Assembly (NCBI GenBank): GCA_965601825.1
Contig: OZ271839.1
Span: 3,472,001 to 3,536,000, forward strand
Direction: 5' to 3'
DNA: 64,000 nt
From: HXMU1420-13 sp965601825
GTDB lineage: Bacteria; Bacteroidota; Rhodothermia; Balneolales; Balneolaceae
Positions 26,577 through 34,605 of the stretch are shown piece after piece. Both the position numbers and the translations under genes were made by a program. The notes beneath the pieces were generated by a model. The model searched no databases. It had not been told where the DNA came from and was given only the letters and a program-made list of their open reading frames with translations. Position 1 is the stretch's first letter, and the number at the start of each line of letters is the position of its first letter.

Positions 26577-28592
26577 TTAGGTATTAATTCGCAGTTGAAT
26601 TCCAATAAAAGTCCTTGTATTTCCATCTATTTGATTTAAACCTGAACTTAATACATGTACATCTTCAATGATAGTTTGGGAGATTTTCGCAGAGACTTCC
26701 ACATACTGTTGAAATTTGTACTTCAAAACTGCATACCACCTTTGACCTGAATTATTGAGCGCAACATTTGATAAGATATATCGCAGATCATTTTCGAACT
26801 GATAAATGCGAGCATCAAAGCTATCAGTCTCAAATATTGACCATCTTGCATCTAAAGTGACTTTTCTTGAAATCAGCATCCTAATATCGTGATAGATCAT
26901 AAAGCCATTCTCTGGCTTAATTCTATTTTCTGAAAAATGAACCCATTCAATTCTAGATCGATTTCTTAGTTTTGGAGATGCTTGATATTCAAAATGAAAT
27001 CGAAAACTTGTTCTGGAATTCCATCCTAGTTTCTGTTCAATTCTACCATTAGTTGTTACTGCTTCAATCACATCATCCTTTATCTCATTTCTAATTAAGA
27101 AATAACCTTTTAGTGTTCTCGAATAATCTATTTCAATCATTGCAAGTAAGTCTTTCCCCGAAGATGAGGACAGGTTTCGATTTTGAGGTGCATCAAAGTA
27201 ATATTGATCAAAATACCCGCTGACAGTGAACATGGAAATTCTGTGTTTTACTCCGAAATATGCACCTCTTTCATTTTGAGGAATACCAGATCGTTCACTA
27301 AATCCATTTGCTAATATGGAGATAAAATTTCGTGCGTAGTTTCTGTATAAAAGTGCCAATTCTGTTGATTCACCAACTCTTGAGCGAATTCCTAATATTC
27401 CTGAGTATGCATCATTATCACTTCTGGCTAGCTCACCAAAAACTATACTTTGACTAATAATTGCCCGGTAATCAATACCAATTACAGCGTTTGATTTTCC
27501 ACTAAAATCATACCTGTCAAAAATAGAAGTACTTCGAATCACATCCTTTGAGAATGAACTTGAATAGGCAGTTAAACCAAAATTTCCGAATGGTGTAAAT
27601 GCTCGAAATCGCCCACCAATAGTTTGTTGATTTATATTATTCCTTCTATTTATCTCATTAACTGTTCGATGAAATCCTGAAGATGAAGGAAACCGAACAG
27701 AATCGATTCCAACAACACTCGCTGTTCTTGGTGCATTTGAGTAGAAAAATGTCCATTCATTTTGCTTCCCAATTGTGACAGCTGTTCCGCGGAAATAATT
27801 GGATTCCTGAGCGGAACCATATGGTCTAAGCCCTCGATCATTTCTATCCACCGATTGAATTACCTCTCTTCCTTTTCCAAATGCCGCAGCTGACCATATC
27901 ACTAAACCCTGACCAAAACTTAAATTGTAGTCACCGAGAACAACTCTTCTTATTAATCCCTTTCCAGAATAAGCCAAATGCATGGAATTGAAATCGAAAC
28001 CTTGTAATGCATTTAGTCTTTCACCTGCATCTTTCTCTTGAGTTACATTCAGGCTAAGATTGTTTGTTTGCAGTTTAAACCTTTGATAGTATTTGACTGA
28101 ATTCCCAAGAAATCCACCTGATGAATCCGGGATCAGATATCCTCGTTGGTCTTCTAGCGTTTGCTGATATCTTGAAATGAATTCCGTTTTAGAATTATCA
28201 AACCAGTTCTGAATGCTATAAGCACCTTTACCAACTGTGATGTAAGGTTTAATTTTTATCAACGTCACTTTACCAATACCTGGAACAAACAGAATGTCCT
28301 CAATAGTTTTAAATGTATACTCTGATCGATAATTAATAATCGAATTAGCAGTTTTAATTGTAATTCCGGGTATTTGAAGGAGATCACTGATTCCTGCAGT
28401 ATTTATGTCAATAGGATTGTTCTCAAGATCCTGAAGGAATTGAATCAATTGCTCTGCTACTTCCGCATCTTCTTGCTCTGTCTCTTCTAAAGATTCTTCT
28501 AACTGATCAAAAACTAAGGTTGAGGTACTATCCTGAGAGAAAGCTTCAAATGAATAAGCCAAGAGTAATATAAGTATCAGCTTATTTTTCAT
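26577..28592 (-). CDS. Exported protein: ComEA-type helix-hairpin-helix domain plus putative outer-membrane beta-barrel
   Basis: A 671-residue protein counted from ATG at 28592, which overlaps the upstream stop (ATGA). An earlier in-frame start would lie inside the upstream gene and lacks a signal peptide, so I prefer the one giving MKNKLILILLLAYSFEAFSQ. Residues about 59-120 form two HhH motifs (DINTAGISDLLQIPGI and EDILFVPGIGKVTLIKIKPY), as in ComEA, which binds DNA in the periplasm. The remaining ~540 residues alternate aromatic and polar residues in barrel-like strands. It is coupled to a PorV/PorQ-like gene. The function is not known; a DNA-binding outer-membrane protein is an inference. 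Confidence 0.75.
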   Translation of the reverse strand: MKNKLILILLLAYSFEAFSQDSTSTLVFDQLEESLEETEQEDAEVAEQLIQFLQDLENNPIDINTAGISDLLQIPGITIKTANSIINYRSEYTFKTIEDILFVPGIGKVTLIKIKPYITVGKGAYSIQNWFDNSKTEFISRYQQTLEDQRGYLIPDSSGGFLGNSVKYYQRFKLQTNNLSLNVTQEKDAGERLNALQGFDFNSMHLAYSGKGLIRRVVLGDYNLSFGQGLVIWSAAAFGKGREVIQSVDRNDRGLRPYGSAQESNYFRGTAVTIGKQNEWTFFYSNAPRTASVVGIDSVRFPSSSGFHRTVNEINRRNNINQQTIGGRFRAFTPFGNFGLTAYSSSFSKDVIRSTSIFDRYDFSGKSNAVIGIDYRAIISQSIVFGELARSDNDAYSGILGIRSRVGESTELALLYRNYARNFISILANGFSERSGIPQNERGAYFGVKHRISMFTVSGYFDQYYFDAPQNRNLSSSSGKDLLAMIEIDYSRTLKGYFLIRNEIKDDVIEAVTTNGRIEQKLGWNSRTSFRFHFEYQASPKLRNRSRIEWVHFSENRIKPENGFMIYHDIRMLISRKVTLDARWSIFETDSFDARIYQFENDLRYILSNVALNNSGQRWYAVLKYKFQQYVEVSAKISQTIIEDVHVLSSGLNQIDGNTRTFIGIQLRINT

Positions 28593-29407
28593 AGTTTCAG
28601 TAGAATTTCGGCACCCGGACTCGCACCTAAAATTTGATGTTGTTGAACCACCAAATTGATAAGCCAATTCTCAACTTCATATCCGAGTCCAAATGTGTAG
28701 ATAACGGGATCATAAGTTGCACCTACTCTACCTATCACATTTTCAATAACTGAGATTTCTATTCCCATTCGATAGTTAACCGGGAATCGAACATCTTTAT
28801 AGACATCAAATAGGAATAATGCTTCATCTTCAAGCTGATATCCAACACCAATACTAATATCCTGCGGAAGTGCTTCATTACTGTCCTCAAAATCAAATGA
28901 AGCTCTAGTTAGGTTTCTTACTTTCGCACCTAACCAAATTTTGTCACTGATTTGATTTAGCAGTCCAAGATTTAAACTTAATGCGCCACCTGACCCGTAA
29001 TCCTGACCAAAAGAAATGTGACGATATTGAACAGCAATTCCTGCATGAATGAAATCCCAGGAAGCTTTAAACCCTACGTTTAAATTGGTCTCTGAATACA
29101 AATCATCCCCAAATCTAAATAGACCTAAAGATGTGGTGCCGAATGAAACCGGTACAGTTACCAAGCTTGAAATATCGGTCAGCTCATGAATGCCATAGTT
29201 TCGCAGTCCGTAAAACCCTACTTGAAGTTCTTTAGCGTGAATTGTTGCCGGATTAGAAAATAATCCCCAATTATTATCGTATAGTGCGCTAGTGGCATTC
29301 CCTAATGCTGCATTTCTTGCTCCGATCGTTGCTTGAGCTTGTATTTCTCTTGAACAAAGGAACAAGAAAACTATTAACCCCCATGTAAATAGAATCCTTT
29401 GTATCAT
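28589..29407 (-). CDS. PorV/PorQ-family outer-membrane beta-barrel protein
   Basis: A 272-residue exported protein with signal peptide MIQRILFTWGLIVFLFLCS and the start ATIGARNAALGNATSALYDNNWGLFSNPATI. That pattern (GARNAALGNA then FSNPAT) marks the PorV/PorQ/UPF0164 group of outer-membrane barrels tied to type IX secretion. It is shorter than PorV at 59327-60478 and lacks its extra loops, so it is closer to PorQ or to an uncharacterised branch. The HHH-barrel gene follows with a four-base overlap. It is divergent from the DUF4835 gene across a gap of about 40 bases. Confidence 0.78.
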   Translation of the reverse strand: MIQRILFTWGLIVFLFLCSREIQAQATIGARNAALGNATSALYDNNWGLFSNPATIHAKELQVGFYGLRNYGIHELTDISSLVTVPVSFGTTSLGLFRFGDDLYSETNLNVGFKASWDFIHAGIAVQYRHISFGQDYGSGGALSLNLGLLNQISDKIWLGAKVRNLTRASFDFEDSNEALPQDISIGVGYQLEDEALFLFDVYKDVRFPVNYRMGIEISVIENVIGRVGATYDPVIYTFGLGYEVENWLINLVVQQHQILGASPGAEILLKL

Positions 29408-29449
29408 CCCCTAACTCGTAAATATTTTCCCCAGCCGTATAGTAACGGA

Positions 29450-30349
29450 ATGCGAACAAAAATTCTATTTTTATTATTACTTACCTTTATAACCAGTACA
29501 ATTAATGCTCAAGAAATTAACTGTACTGTTTCTATTAATGATGATCGACTTGAAGGTAATTCGTTTGATTATGTAAGCATTTCATTGAAAAATGATCTTG
29601 AAGCCTATATAAATGAGTATCGCTGGACAGAAATTGAGTTTGATGAAAGAGAGCGACTTAATTGTCAGATGAGCATAATTCTGTTATCCGGAAATCAGGA
29701 TTTTTTGTACAGCGCTGAAATGATTATTCAATTACGGCGTCCGATTTATAACACGATATCTGAGACTACAACCATAATTATTAGTGACGGTAGCTGGCAG
29801 TTTTCTTATCCCGAAGGCCGAAGTTTAATTCATGATGACCTCGAATTCGAGCCTTTAACAGGATTTATTGATTACTACATGTATTTAATCCTGGGCTTTG
29901 ATTTTGACACCTTTTCGGAGTTCGGGGGAACAGAATGGTTTCAAAAATCACAGGATGTAGTTGATTTAGCTCAAAACTCAAGTACAGTTGGCTGGATCCG
30001 AAACATCAATAATGGACGGAATAGGTTTGTGCTGGTCGCGGATTTATTGAATAATAATTATGAGGTAGTACGTCGTGCTTTCTACCAGTATCATAGAAGA
30101 GTTCTTGATGGTTTTGTCACTACACCTGATAGATCAAGAACAGAATTGGTCGCTTTACTTGGTGAAATCAGAGACGGAAAACGTAGATCAACGAATAATT
30201 ATCTATTCGATTTATTCTTTGGCACAAAGTCTCGTGAAATAACATCCATTTTAGAGGATGCCGATTCTGATCTGAAGTTTGAAGCATATAATATTCTACG
30301 TGAAACAGATTCTGCAAACTTATCTGCGTACGAAGTGCTACAAAACTAA
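29450..30349 (+). CDS. DUF4835 family exported protein (annotated as T9SS protein PorD in relatives)
   Basis: A 299-residue secreted protein with signal peptide MRTKILFLLLLTFITSTINA ending before QEINCTVSIN. ERERLNCQMSIILLSGN and EFGGTEWFQKSQDVVDLAQ are typical DUF4835 blocks. I recall this family being named PorD, a T9SS-associated protein in Bacteroidota, but that label is from memory and its mechanism is unclear. The ATG at 29450 begins the signal peptide; an upstream TTG at 29399 lies in the divergent gene and is rejected. A strong terminator follows one base after the stop. Confidence 0.82.
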   Translation: MRTKILFLLLLTFITSTINAQEINCTVSINDDRLEGNSFDYVSISLKNDLEAYINEYRWTEIEFDERERLNCQMSIILLSGNQDFLYSAEMIIQLRRPIYNTISETTTIIISDGSWQFSYPEGRSLIHDDLEFEPLTGFIDYYMYLILGFDFDTFSEFGGTEWFQKSQDVVDLAQNSSTVGWIRNINNGRNRFVLVADLLNNNYEVVRRAFYQYHRRVLDGFVTTPDRSRTELVALLGEIRDGKRRSTNNYLFDLFFGTKSREITSILEDADSDLKFEAYNILRETDSANLSAYEVLQN

Positions 30350-30350
30350 A

Positions 30351-30376
30351 AAAGCCCGAGTTAATACCCGGGCTTT
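30351..30376. terminator. Bidirectional intrinsic terminator between DUF4835 and chemoreceptor genes
   Basis: AAAGCCCG at 30351-30358 pairs with CGGGCTTT at 30369-30376 around a ten-base loop, with flanking A/T runs. Both neighbouring genes end here, one on each strand, so it can serve both. Confidence 0.85.
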
Positions 30377-30397
30377 GAAATCATTTAGACTTAGGAT

Positions 30398-31939
30398 CTA
30401 GAAACCTTCAAAGGAATCATCACCTTTCGCTCCTTGTAGTTCTGGAATATCATCATCTGATATGTCCATATCCCAATCATCCATAGGATCCGATTTTACC
30501 GGAGCCGCTTTAGGTGCGGGCGCCGGAGTATTTGCAACTACTGGTTTTGAAGCAGAAACCGGCTGATGAACAGGCTTAAATGACTCTCCTCTATTCTGCG
30601 CAACCTTCTTATTGATATCTTCAATAGCAGATCTAAGAACATGAATCTGGCTCTGAAGTTCTTCAGCAGTTGAGGCGTTTCTTTCTGCCATACTAGCTGT
30701 ATTATCTGTGGTAGAAGAGATGTTGTCGATGATATTTTTCAAACCATCTAGCTCAATTACCTGCTCACCACTTGTTACGTGGATGTCATCAATAAACTTC
30801 GTTAACTCCTCGATTTGTTCAGAAATATGAACTGATGTATCAGCACCTTCTTGCGCTTTCTGGATATTCTCATCAATCATCGAGCTGATTTCTGTAGCTG
30901 CTTGTGCTGTTTTCTGTGCTAAAACACGAACTTCTTCAGTTACTACCGCAAAACCTGCACCTGCTTCACCGGCTCTTGCAGCCTCAACAGCAGCATTAAG
31001 TGCTAATAGATTCGTTTGAGACGCAATGCTATCAATGATCTTGGTGATAGAAGAAATATTTCTGCTCGACTCCTTTAATTCTTCCATCGATTGATTCATA
31101 TCGTCTGTACTGGAAGTTATCGTATCAATCTTAGTCTTCACATCATTTGTTTTCTCGTTCAAAGAAACAATCTTCTGATTCATACTATTAATCGATTGAT
31201 TCGATTCTGCAACTGATTCTGCATTATTAGCTGCATCCATTGCCAATTCCTGACCTGAATTTGAAATGAAATCAGCTGCCTGACTTGTGTAATAAGCCGA
31301 GTCATTCAAATCATCCATGATATTGAATACTTCAGAGTTCGTGATGTACTCTTCTGTAAGGTTTATAACAATCGTACAAAGAACCGCAGCCTCAAGTATT
31401 ACAAAAGTTGCATGTATCAATACAATATCCCAACCACATCCATAGTTAAACGCCATAATTGGAGTACCGGCAACTGCAAACTCATAAGTTTGAGCCACAT
31501 TAAATAAAGCATGATGCAGTGCAATGGTTACCACTGCAGCCAATACGGGTCTTATGTCTTTATATCTGATATTGAAAGCTAATGCTGCAAAAATATGAAA
31601 GTGCATTTCAATCATTCCGAGGTGTTGTTGTATAAACAACCCTGAGAAAGCCATGAATGAAGCTGCTATGGTCATTCGGCTCCATACCGAACCTGGATTA
31701 CTTGTGTATGCTGCGTAGGCAACACCATAAATAATTCCACCACCAACGAACCCAAGGATATAAGTGCTGTATGAAAATGCCATTACAGTTGCTGCTGCGA
31801 CCCAGTGGATCAGCAGTAAACGCAACATGAATTTATCTGTGTCTGCGTAGGAACGATCTAAGTTTTGCTTAACTCCTAAAGAAATATCCGCAGCACTTTG
31901 TGGGAATAATTTTAATGCTAGTGATTTGTCTGTACTCAT
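30398..31939 (-). CDS. Methyl-accepting chemotaxis protein with His-rich membrane sensor
   Basis: A 513-residue chemoreceptor-like protein. Residues about 38-195 form five or six membrane helices with no periplasmic sensor domain. They carry conserved-looking histidines at 45, 106, 113, 115, 142, 143 and 176 (QQHLGMIEMHFHIF, LHHALFN, LIHATFVILEA). This pattern recurs in membrane sensor modules of some GGDEF and MCP proteins and could bind haem or metal. The cytoplasmic part is a coiled coil with the hairpin tip AGFAVVTEEVRVLAQKTAQA that contacts CheA/CheW. The C-terminal tail is proline/alanine-rich and acidic. No other che genes are in the window. Confidence 0.9.
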   Translation of the reverse strand: MSTDKSLALKLFPQSAADISLGVKQNLDRSYADTDKFMLRLLLIHWVAAATVMAFSYSTYILGFVGGGIIYGVAYAAYTSNPGSVWSRMTIAASFMAFSGLFIQQHLGMIEMHFHIFAALAFNIRYKDIRPVLAAVVTIALHHALFNVAQTYEFAVAGTPIMAFNYGCGWDIVLIHATFVILEAAVLCTIVINLTEEYITNSEVFNIMDDLNDSAYYTSQAADFISNSGQELAMDAANNAESVAESNQSINSMNQKIVSLNEKTNDVKTKIDTITSSTDDMNQSMEELKESSRNISSITKIIDSIASQTNLLALNAAVEAARAGEAGAGFAVVTEEVRVLAQKTAQAATEISSMIDENIQKAQEGADTSVHISEQIEELTKFIDDIHVTSGEQVIELDGLKNIIDNISSTTDNTASMAERNASTAEELQSQIHVLRSAIEDINKKVAQNRGESFKPVHQPVSASKPVVANTPAPAPKAAPVKSDPMDDWDMDISDDDIPELQGAKGDDSFEGF

Positions 31940-31969
31940 AGTTTTATTTTTTTACCATCATGTGCTCTT

Positions 31970-32617
31970 TTAATCTTCTCTTTCTTCTTCGATGGCTTGC
32001 TTTATTATGTTCTTGTCCGACTCATTTGCCAAAACTCTCGCTACCGTCCATCCGTCTGGTTCTTTTTCCATAATAAAAAAGTGATCGGTATGGATAATTG
32101 GATCGATCTCTCGATTCATCTCGAATATGTTTAACCCAAAATCTCCTCTTAAGTCATTAAGTGTCTCATGATCAACACTAACACCTTGTATTGACTTGGA
32201 AAAACTCGAGCTATACTCATTCGTTCTATGTATCTGCGTTTCCGCATTTACATCAACAAAATGTCCACCTACTTTTGCATCCGGATATGTCGCTTTTATT
32301 TCATCAATTGCCTCTCCAATCTTGAAAAGAGAAGTTGGGCAAATGTATGTGCAGCCTACATACCCAAAAAACACTACTTCCAGATCATTTTCAGAGTTCT
32401 CCAGGAACTCTACATTTGTCATAGTTCTTCCCTCAAGTGGTGCTGAACCACCAAACAATGCCATACTGCTTAAAAGTAGTATGGGTAGGAGAATGATTAC
32501 TCCAAATAACAATTTGGATAAGTGTTTTTGCATGGAATGCATTTGTTTACGCCTGTTTTTCGGCTCATATGAATGCTTTCTTAAGGAATTGAACATTAGA
32601 AATCGCAGCAAAATCAT
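31970..32617 (-). CDS. SCO1/SenC-family thioredoxin-like copper chaperone
   Basis: A membrane-anchored protein with a single hydrophobic helix (about residues 34-57) and a periplasmic thioredoxin-like domain. The copper-binding pair is C89 and C93 in GYVGCTYICPTS (CxxxC), and the expected distal histidine is H176 or H179 in IIHTDHFFIME. SCO proteins deliver copper to cytochrome oxidase or reduce its thiols. The start is uncertain: ATG at 32617 gives a long basic lead, while ATG codons at 32542 or 32533 would place the anchor closer to the N-terminus. The chemoreceptor gene follows after 30 bases. Upstream it is divergent from etfB. Confidence 0.85.
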   Translation of the reverse strand: MILLRFLMFNSLRKHSYEPKNRRKQMHSMQKHLSKLLFGVIILLPILLLSSMALFGGSAPLEGRTMTNVEFLENSENDLEVVFFGYVGCTYICPTSLFKIGEAIDEIKATYPDAKVGGHFVDVNAETQIHRTNEYSSSFSKSIQGVSVDHETLNDLRGDFGLNIFEMNREIDPIIHTDHFFIMEKEPDGWTVARVLANESDKNIIKQAIEEERED

Positions 32618-32695
32618 TTTATTTGATAAATTGATATGAAATCCAAAGTGGCAAAAAAGATGTGAATAGCTCGAATTTTTTTACGCCTTCTTTCC

Positions 32696-32725
32696 TATAT
32701 TTATGACCCTAAAAAAGCGGTTCCA
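32696..32725 (+). promoter_or_regulatory. etfB promoter -7 element and candidate operator
   Basis: TATATTTA at 32696-32703 resembles the Bacteroidota -7 consensus TAnnTTTG. Eleven bases later comes AAGCGGTTCCA (32715-32725), which is 30 bases before the etfB ATG. Nearly the same motif lies before the acyl-CoA dehydrogenase gene (37397-37407) and the thiolase gene (53948-53958). It is probably a binding site for a regulator of fatty-acid oxidation. Confidence 0.5.
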
Positions 32726-32755
32726 CAAAACACATCATGAGATAAAAAGACCTTA

Positions 32756-33526
32756 ATGAAATTTCTTGTAAGCATAAAAATGGTGCCTGATGTATATGCA
32801 CCTTTTCAAATTAAAGACGGAGAATTGATAATGGATGGCGATCGTATGGTTCTTAATGCCTATGATGCATCTGCAGTTGAAGAAGCACTTGTACTCACAG
32901 AGAAATATGGGGGCGAAGTTGAAGTTGTTTGCGTTGGATCTGCAAAAGCTTCTGAAACCATCCGAAAAGCACTTGCAATGGGCGCAGCAAAGGGATATCA
33001 CATTCAAACTAATGGAGACGAAGCGTTCGATTCAACCAGCTATGCGAATATTCTAGCTGCATTTTGCAAAACTCAGGAATTTGATGTGCTTTCATTTGGT
33101 AAGCAATCTCAGGATACAGATTCCGGATTAACAGGTGGCATGGTTGCTCAACTACTAGATATTCCTTTTGCTACAAATGCGGTAGGATTAGAAATTGAAG
33201 ACTCGAATTTGATTGTAAAACGACAAGGCGATACCGGTCAGGAAATGATCGCTCTTCCAACCCAATGCCTGGTTACATGTTCAAATGATATGAATGAGCC
33301 TAGAATTCCAAACTTGAAAGGAATTATGGCGTCAAAAAGAAAACCGATTGAAAGTATCACAATTGACTCTTTAGGAATCGACAGTGATGAATTGAATCCA
33401 TCTACTATGGTTACTTCTTATGAGAATGTTCCGGCTCGAGCAGCAGGTAAAAAATTCGAGGGAGAACCTGACGAAATTGCTGTTCAGGTTGCACAATTAC
33501 TAGACACAGAAGCAAACGCACTATAA
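32756..33526 (+). CDS. etfB: Electron transfer flavoprotein beta subunit
   Basis: The 256-residue AMP-binding subunit of ETF, the acceptor of electrons from acyl-CoA dehydrogenases. It opens MKFLVSIKMVPDVYAPFQIK and has the family signature region GGEVEVVCVGSAKASETIRK followed by ALAMGAAKG. FGKQSQDTDSGLTGGMVAQ is also typical. It is the first gene of a run with etfA and the ETF:quinone oxidoreductase. Both acyl-CoA dehydrogenases that could feed it are within 7 kb. A motif shared with other beta-oxidation genes precedes it. Confidence 0.95.
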   Translation: MKFLVSIKMVPDVYAPFQIKDGELIMDGDRMVLNAYDASAVEEALVLTEKYGGEVEVVCVGSAKASETIRKALAMGAAKGYHIQTNGDEAFDSTSYANILAAFCKTQEFDVLSFGKQSQDTDSGLTGGMVAQLLDIPFATNAVGLEIEDSNLIVKRQGDTGQEMIALPTQCLVTCSNDMNEPRIPNLKGIMASKRKPIESITIDSLGIDSDELNPSTMVTSYENVPARAAGKKFEGEPDEIAVQVAQLLDTEANAL

Positions 33527-33543
33527 CCTTTTTGAATAAATAA

Positions 33544-34518
33544 ATGAGTACGATTTTAACATATGTTGCCATAGCAGACGGCAAAGTAAAGCGTTCATCA
33601 CTAGAAGTATTATCACATTGTAAAAGCTTAGCTGATGCAAACGGCATGAACTGTGAAGCTGTGATTATTGATGAAAATGCAGCAACATTTACTGAAGATG
33701 TTTCAAAATATGGCGCTTCAAAGATTTACACGATTTCAGGGGAAGCATTTAAGAATCATCAAAATGGAAGTCTTCTAAAGGCTCTTTCATTAGCAGTAAA
33801 TGCAAGCTCGCCGAAAGTTGTTGCTTTTGCATCCACTGAAGGGACCAAAGATATCCTTGGAGCACTTGCTGCAAATTTAAGTGCCGGAGTTGTTGCTGAT
33901 GTTTCTTCATTCTCACTAAATGGTGATGGTGTTAAAGCTCAGAGACCAATGATGGCTGCTAAAATTATGGGGAATGTGGATGTTTTTGGTGAAACTGTTT
34001 TAGTTTCAGTCAGATCCGGTTCCTATGATTTAAATGAAAGTCCAACTGAAGCTGAAGTTGAGGCATTGGATGCAGATGTTTCGACAACTGATTTAAAAGC
34101 TACATTACGAGAAATTATTTCTGCTACCGGTGATACTATCGATCTAAATGAAGCAGAAGCGATTGTAGCAGCAGGTCGTGGTGTAAAAGATGAAGAAGCA
34201 AAAGCATTGATTTCCGAATTAGCTTCTACTTTGAATGCAGGAATTGGAGCATCAAGAGCTTTAACAGAAGCTGGTGTTTATGATCCAAGTTTACAGATTG
34301 GCCAGACAGGCAAAGTTGTGTCTCCACAACTTTATATTGCAGTTGGTATTTCAGGAGCAATCCAGCATACAGCAGGCATGGCGAATAGTAAAGTGATCGT
34401 TGCCATCAATAAAGATGCAGACGCTCCAATATTTGAAGTTGCTGATTATGGAATCGTGGGCGATTTATATAAAATTCTTCCACCTTTCATTGAGGAAATA
34501 AAGAAAATCAAGAATTAG
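33544..34518 (+). CDS. etfA: Electron transfer flavoprotein alpha subunit
   Basis: The 324-residue FAD-binding partner of EtfB. The C-terminal FAD domain shows VAAGRGVKDEEAKALISEL, SRALTEAGVYDPSLQIGQTG and VSPQLYIAVGISGAIQHTAG, which together are the EtfA signature. AINKDADAPIFEVADYGIVG closes it. Spacing to etfB is 17 bases. A 72-base palindromic repeat lies between its stop and the next gene. Confidence 0.95.
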   Translation: MSTILTYVAIADGKVKRSSLEVLSHCKSLADANGMNCEAVIIDENAATFTEDVSKYGASKIYTISGEAFKNHQNGSLLKALSLAVNASSPKVVAFASTEGTKDILGALAANLSAGVVADVSSFSLNGDGVKAQRPMMAAKIMGNVDVFGETVLVSVRSGSYDLNESPTEAEVEALDADVSTTDLKATLREIISATGDTIDLNEAEAIVAAGRGVKDEEAKALISELASTLNAGIGASRALTEAGVYDPSLQIGQTGKVVSPQLYIAVGISGAIQHTAGMANSKVIVAINKDADAPIFEVADYGIVGDLYKILPPFIEEIKKIKN

Positions 34519-34523
34519 GATTA

Positions 34524-34595
34524 GTCATCGCGAGGAAGGAAGCGATCTCTTGAAGATTGCTACGGTCTTCGCTGGAGCTCATCCCTCGCAATGAC
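34524..34595. repeat. Palindromic intergenic repeat element
   Basis: The ends are inverted repeats, GTCATCGCGAGG at 34524-34535 and CCTCGCAATGAC at 34584-34595, with one mismatch. Inside is a second stem, GCGATCT-CTTGA-AGATTGC. This matches a type of interspersed palindrome (GTCATTGCGAGG...CCTCGCAATGAC) that I recall from many unrelated bacterial genomes. It fills nearly the whole etfA to quinone-oxidoreductase gap. Confidence 0.8.
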
Positions 34596-34605
34596 AAATT
34601 GATGT

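Noticed and set aside
28593..28667. Upstream start adding 25 residues to the HHH-barrel protein
   Set aside because: It lies inside the PorV/PorQ-like gene and would hide the signal peptide. The ATGA overlap at 28592 is the natural start.
29399..29449. TTG start for the DUF4835 protein
   Set aside because: It lies within the start of the divergent gene and precedes a complete signal peptide beginning at 29450.
32753..33007. Minus-strand reading frame opposite etfB
   Set aside because: It is a cysteine-rich shadow of the etfB coding frame, with no family match.
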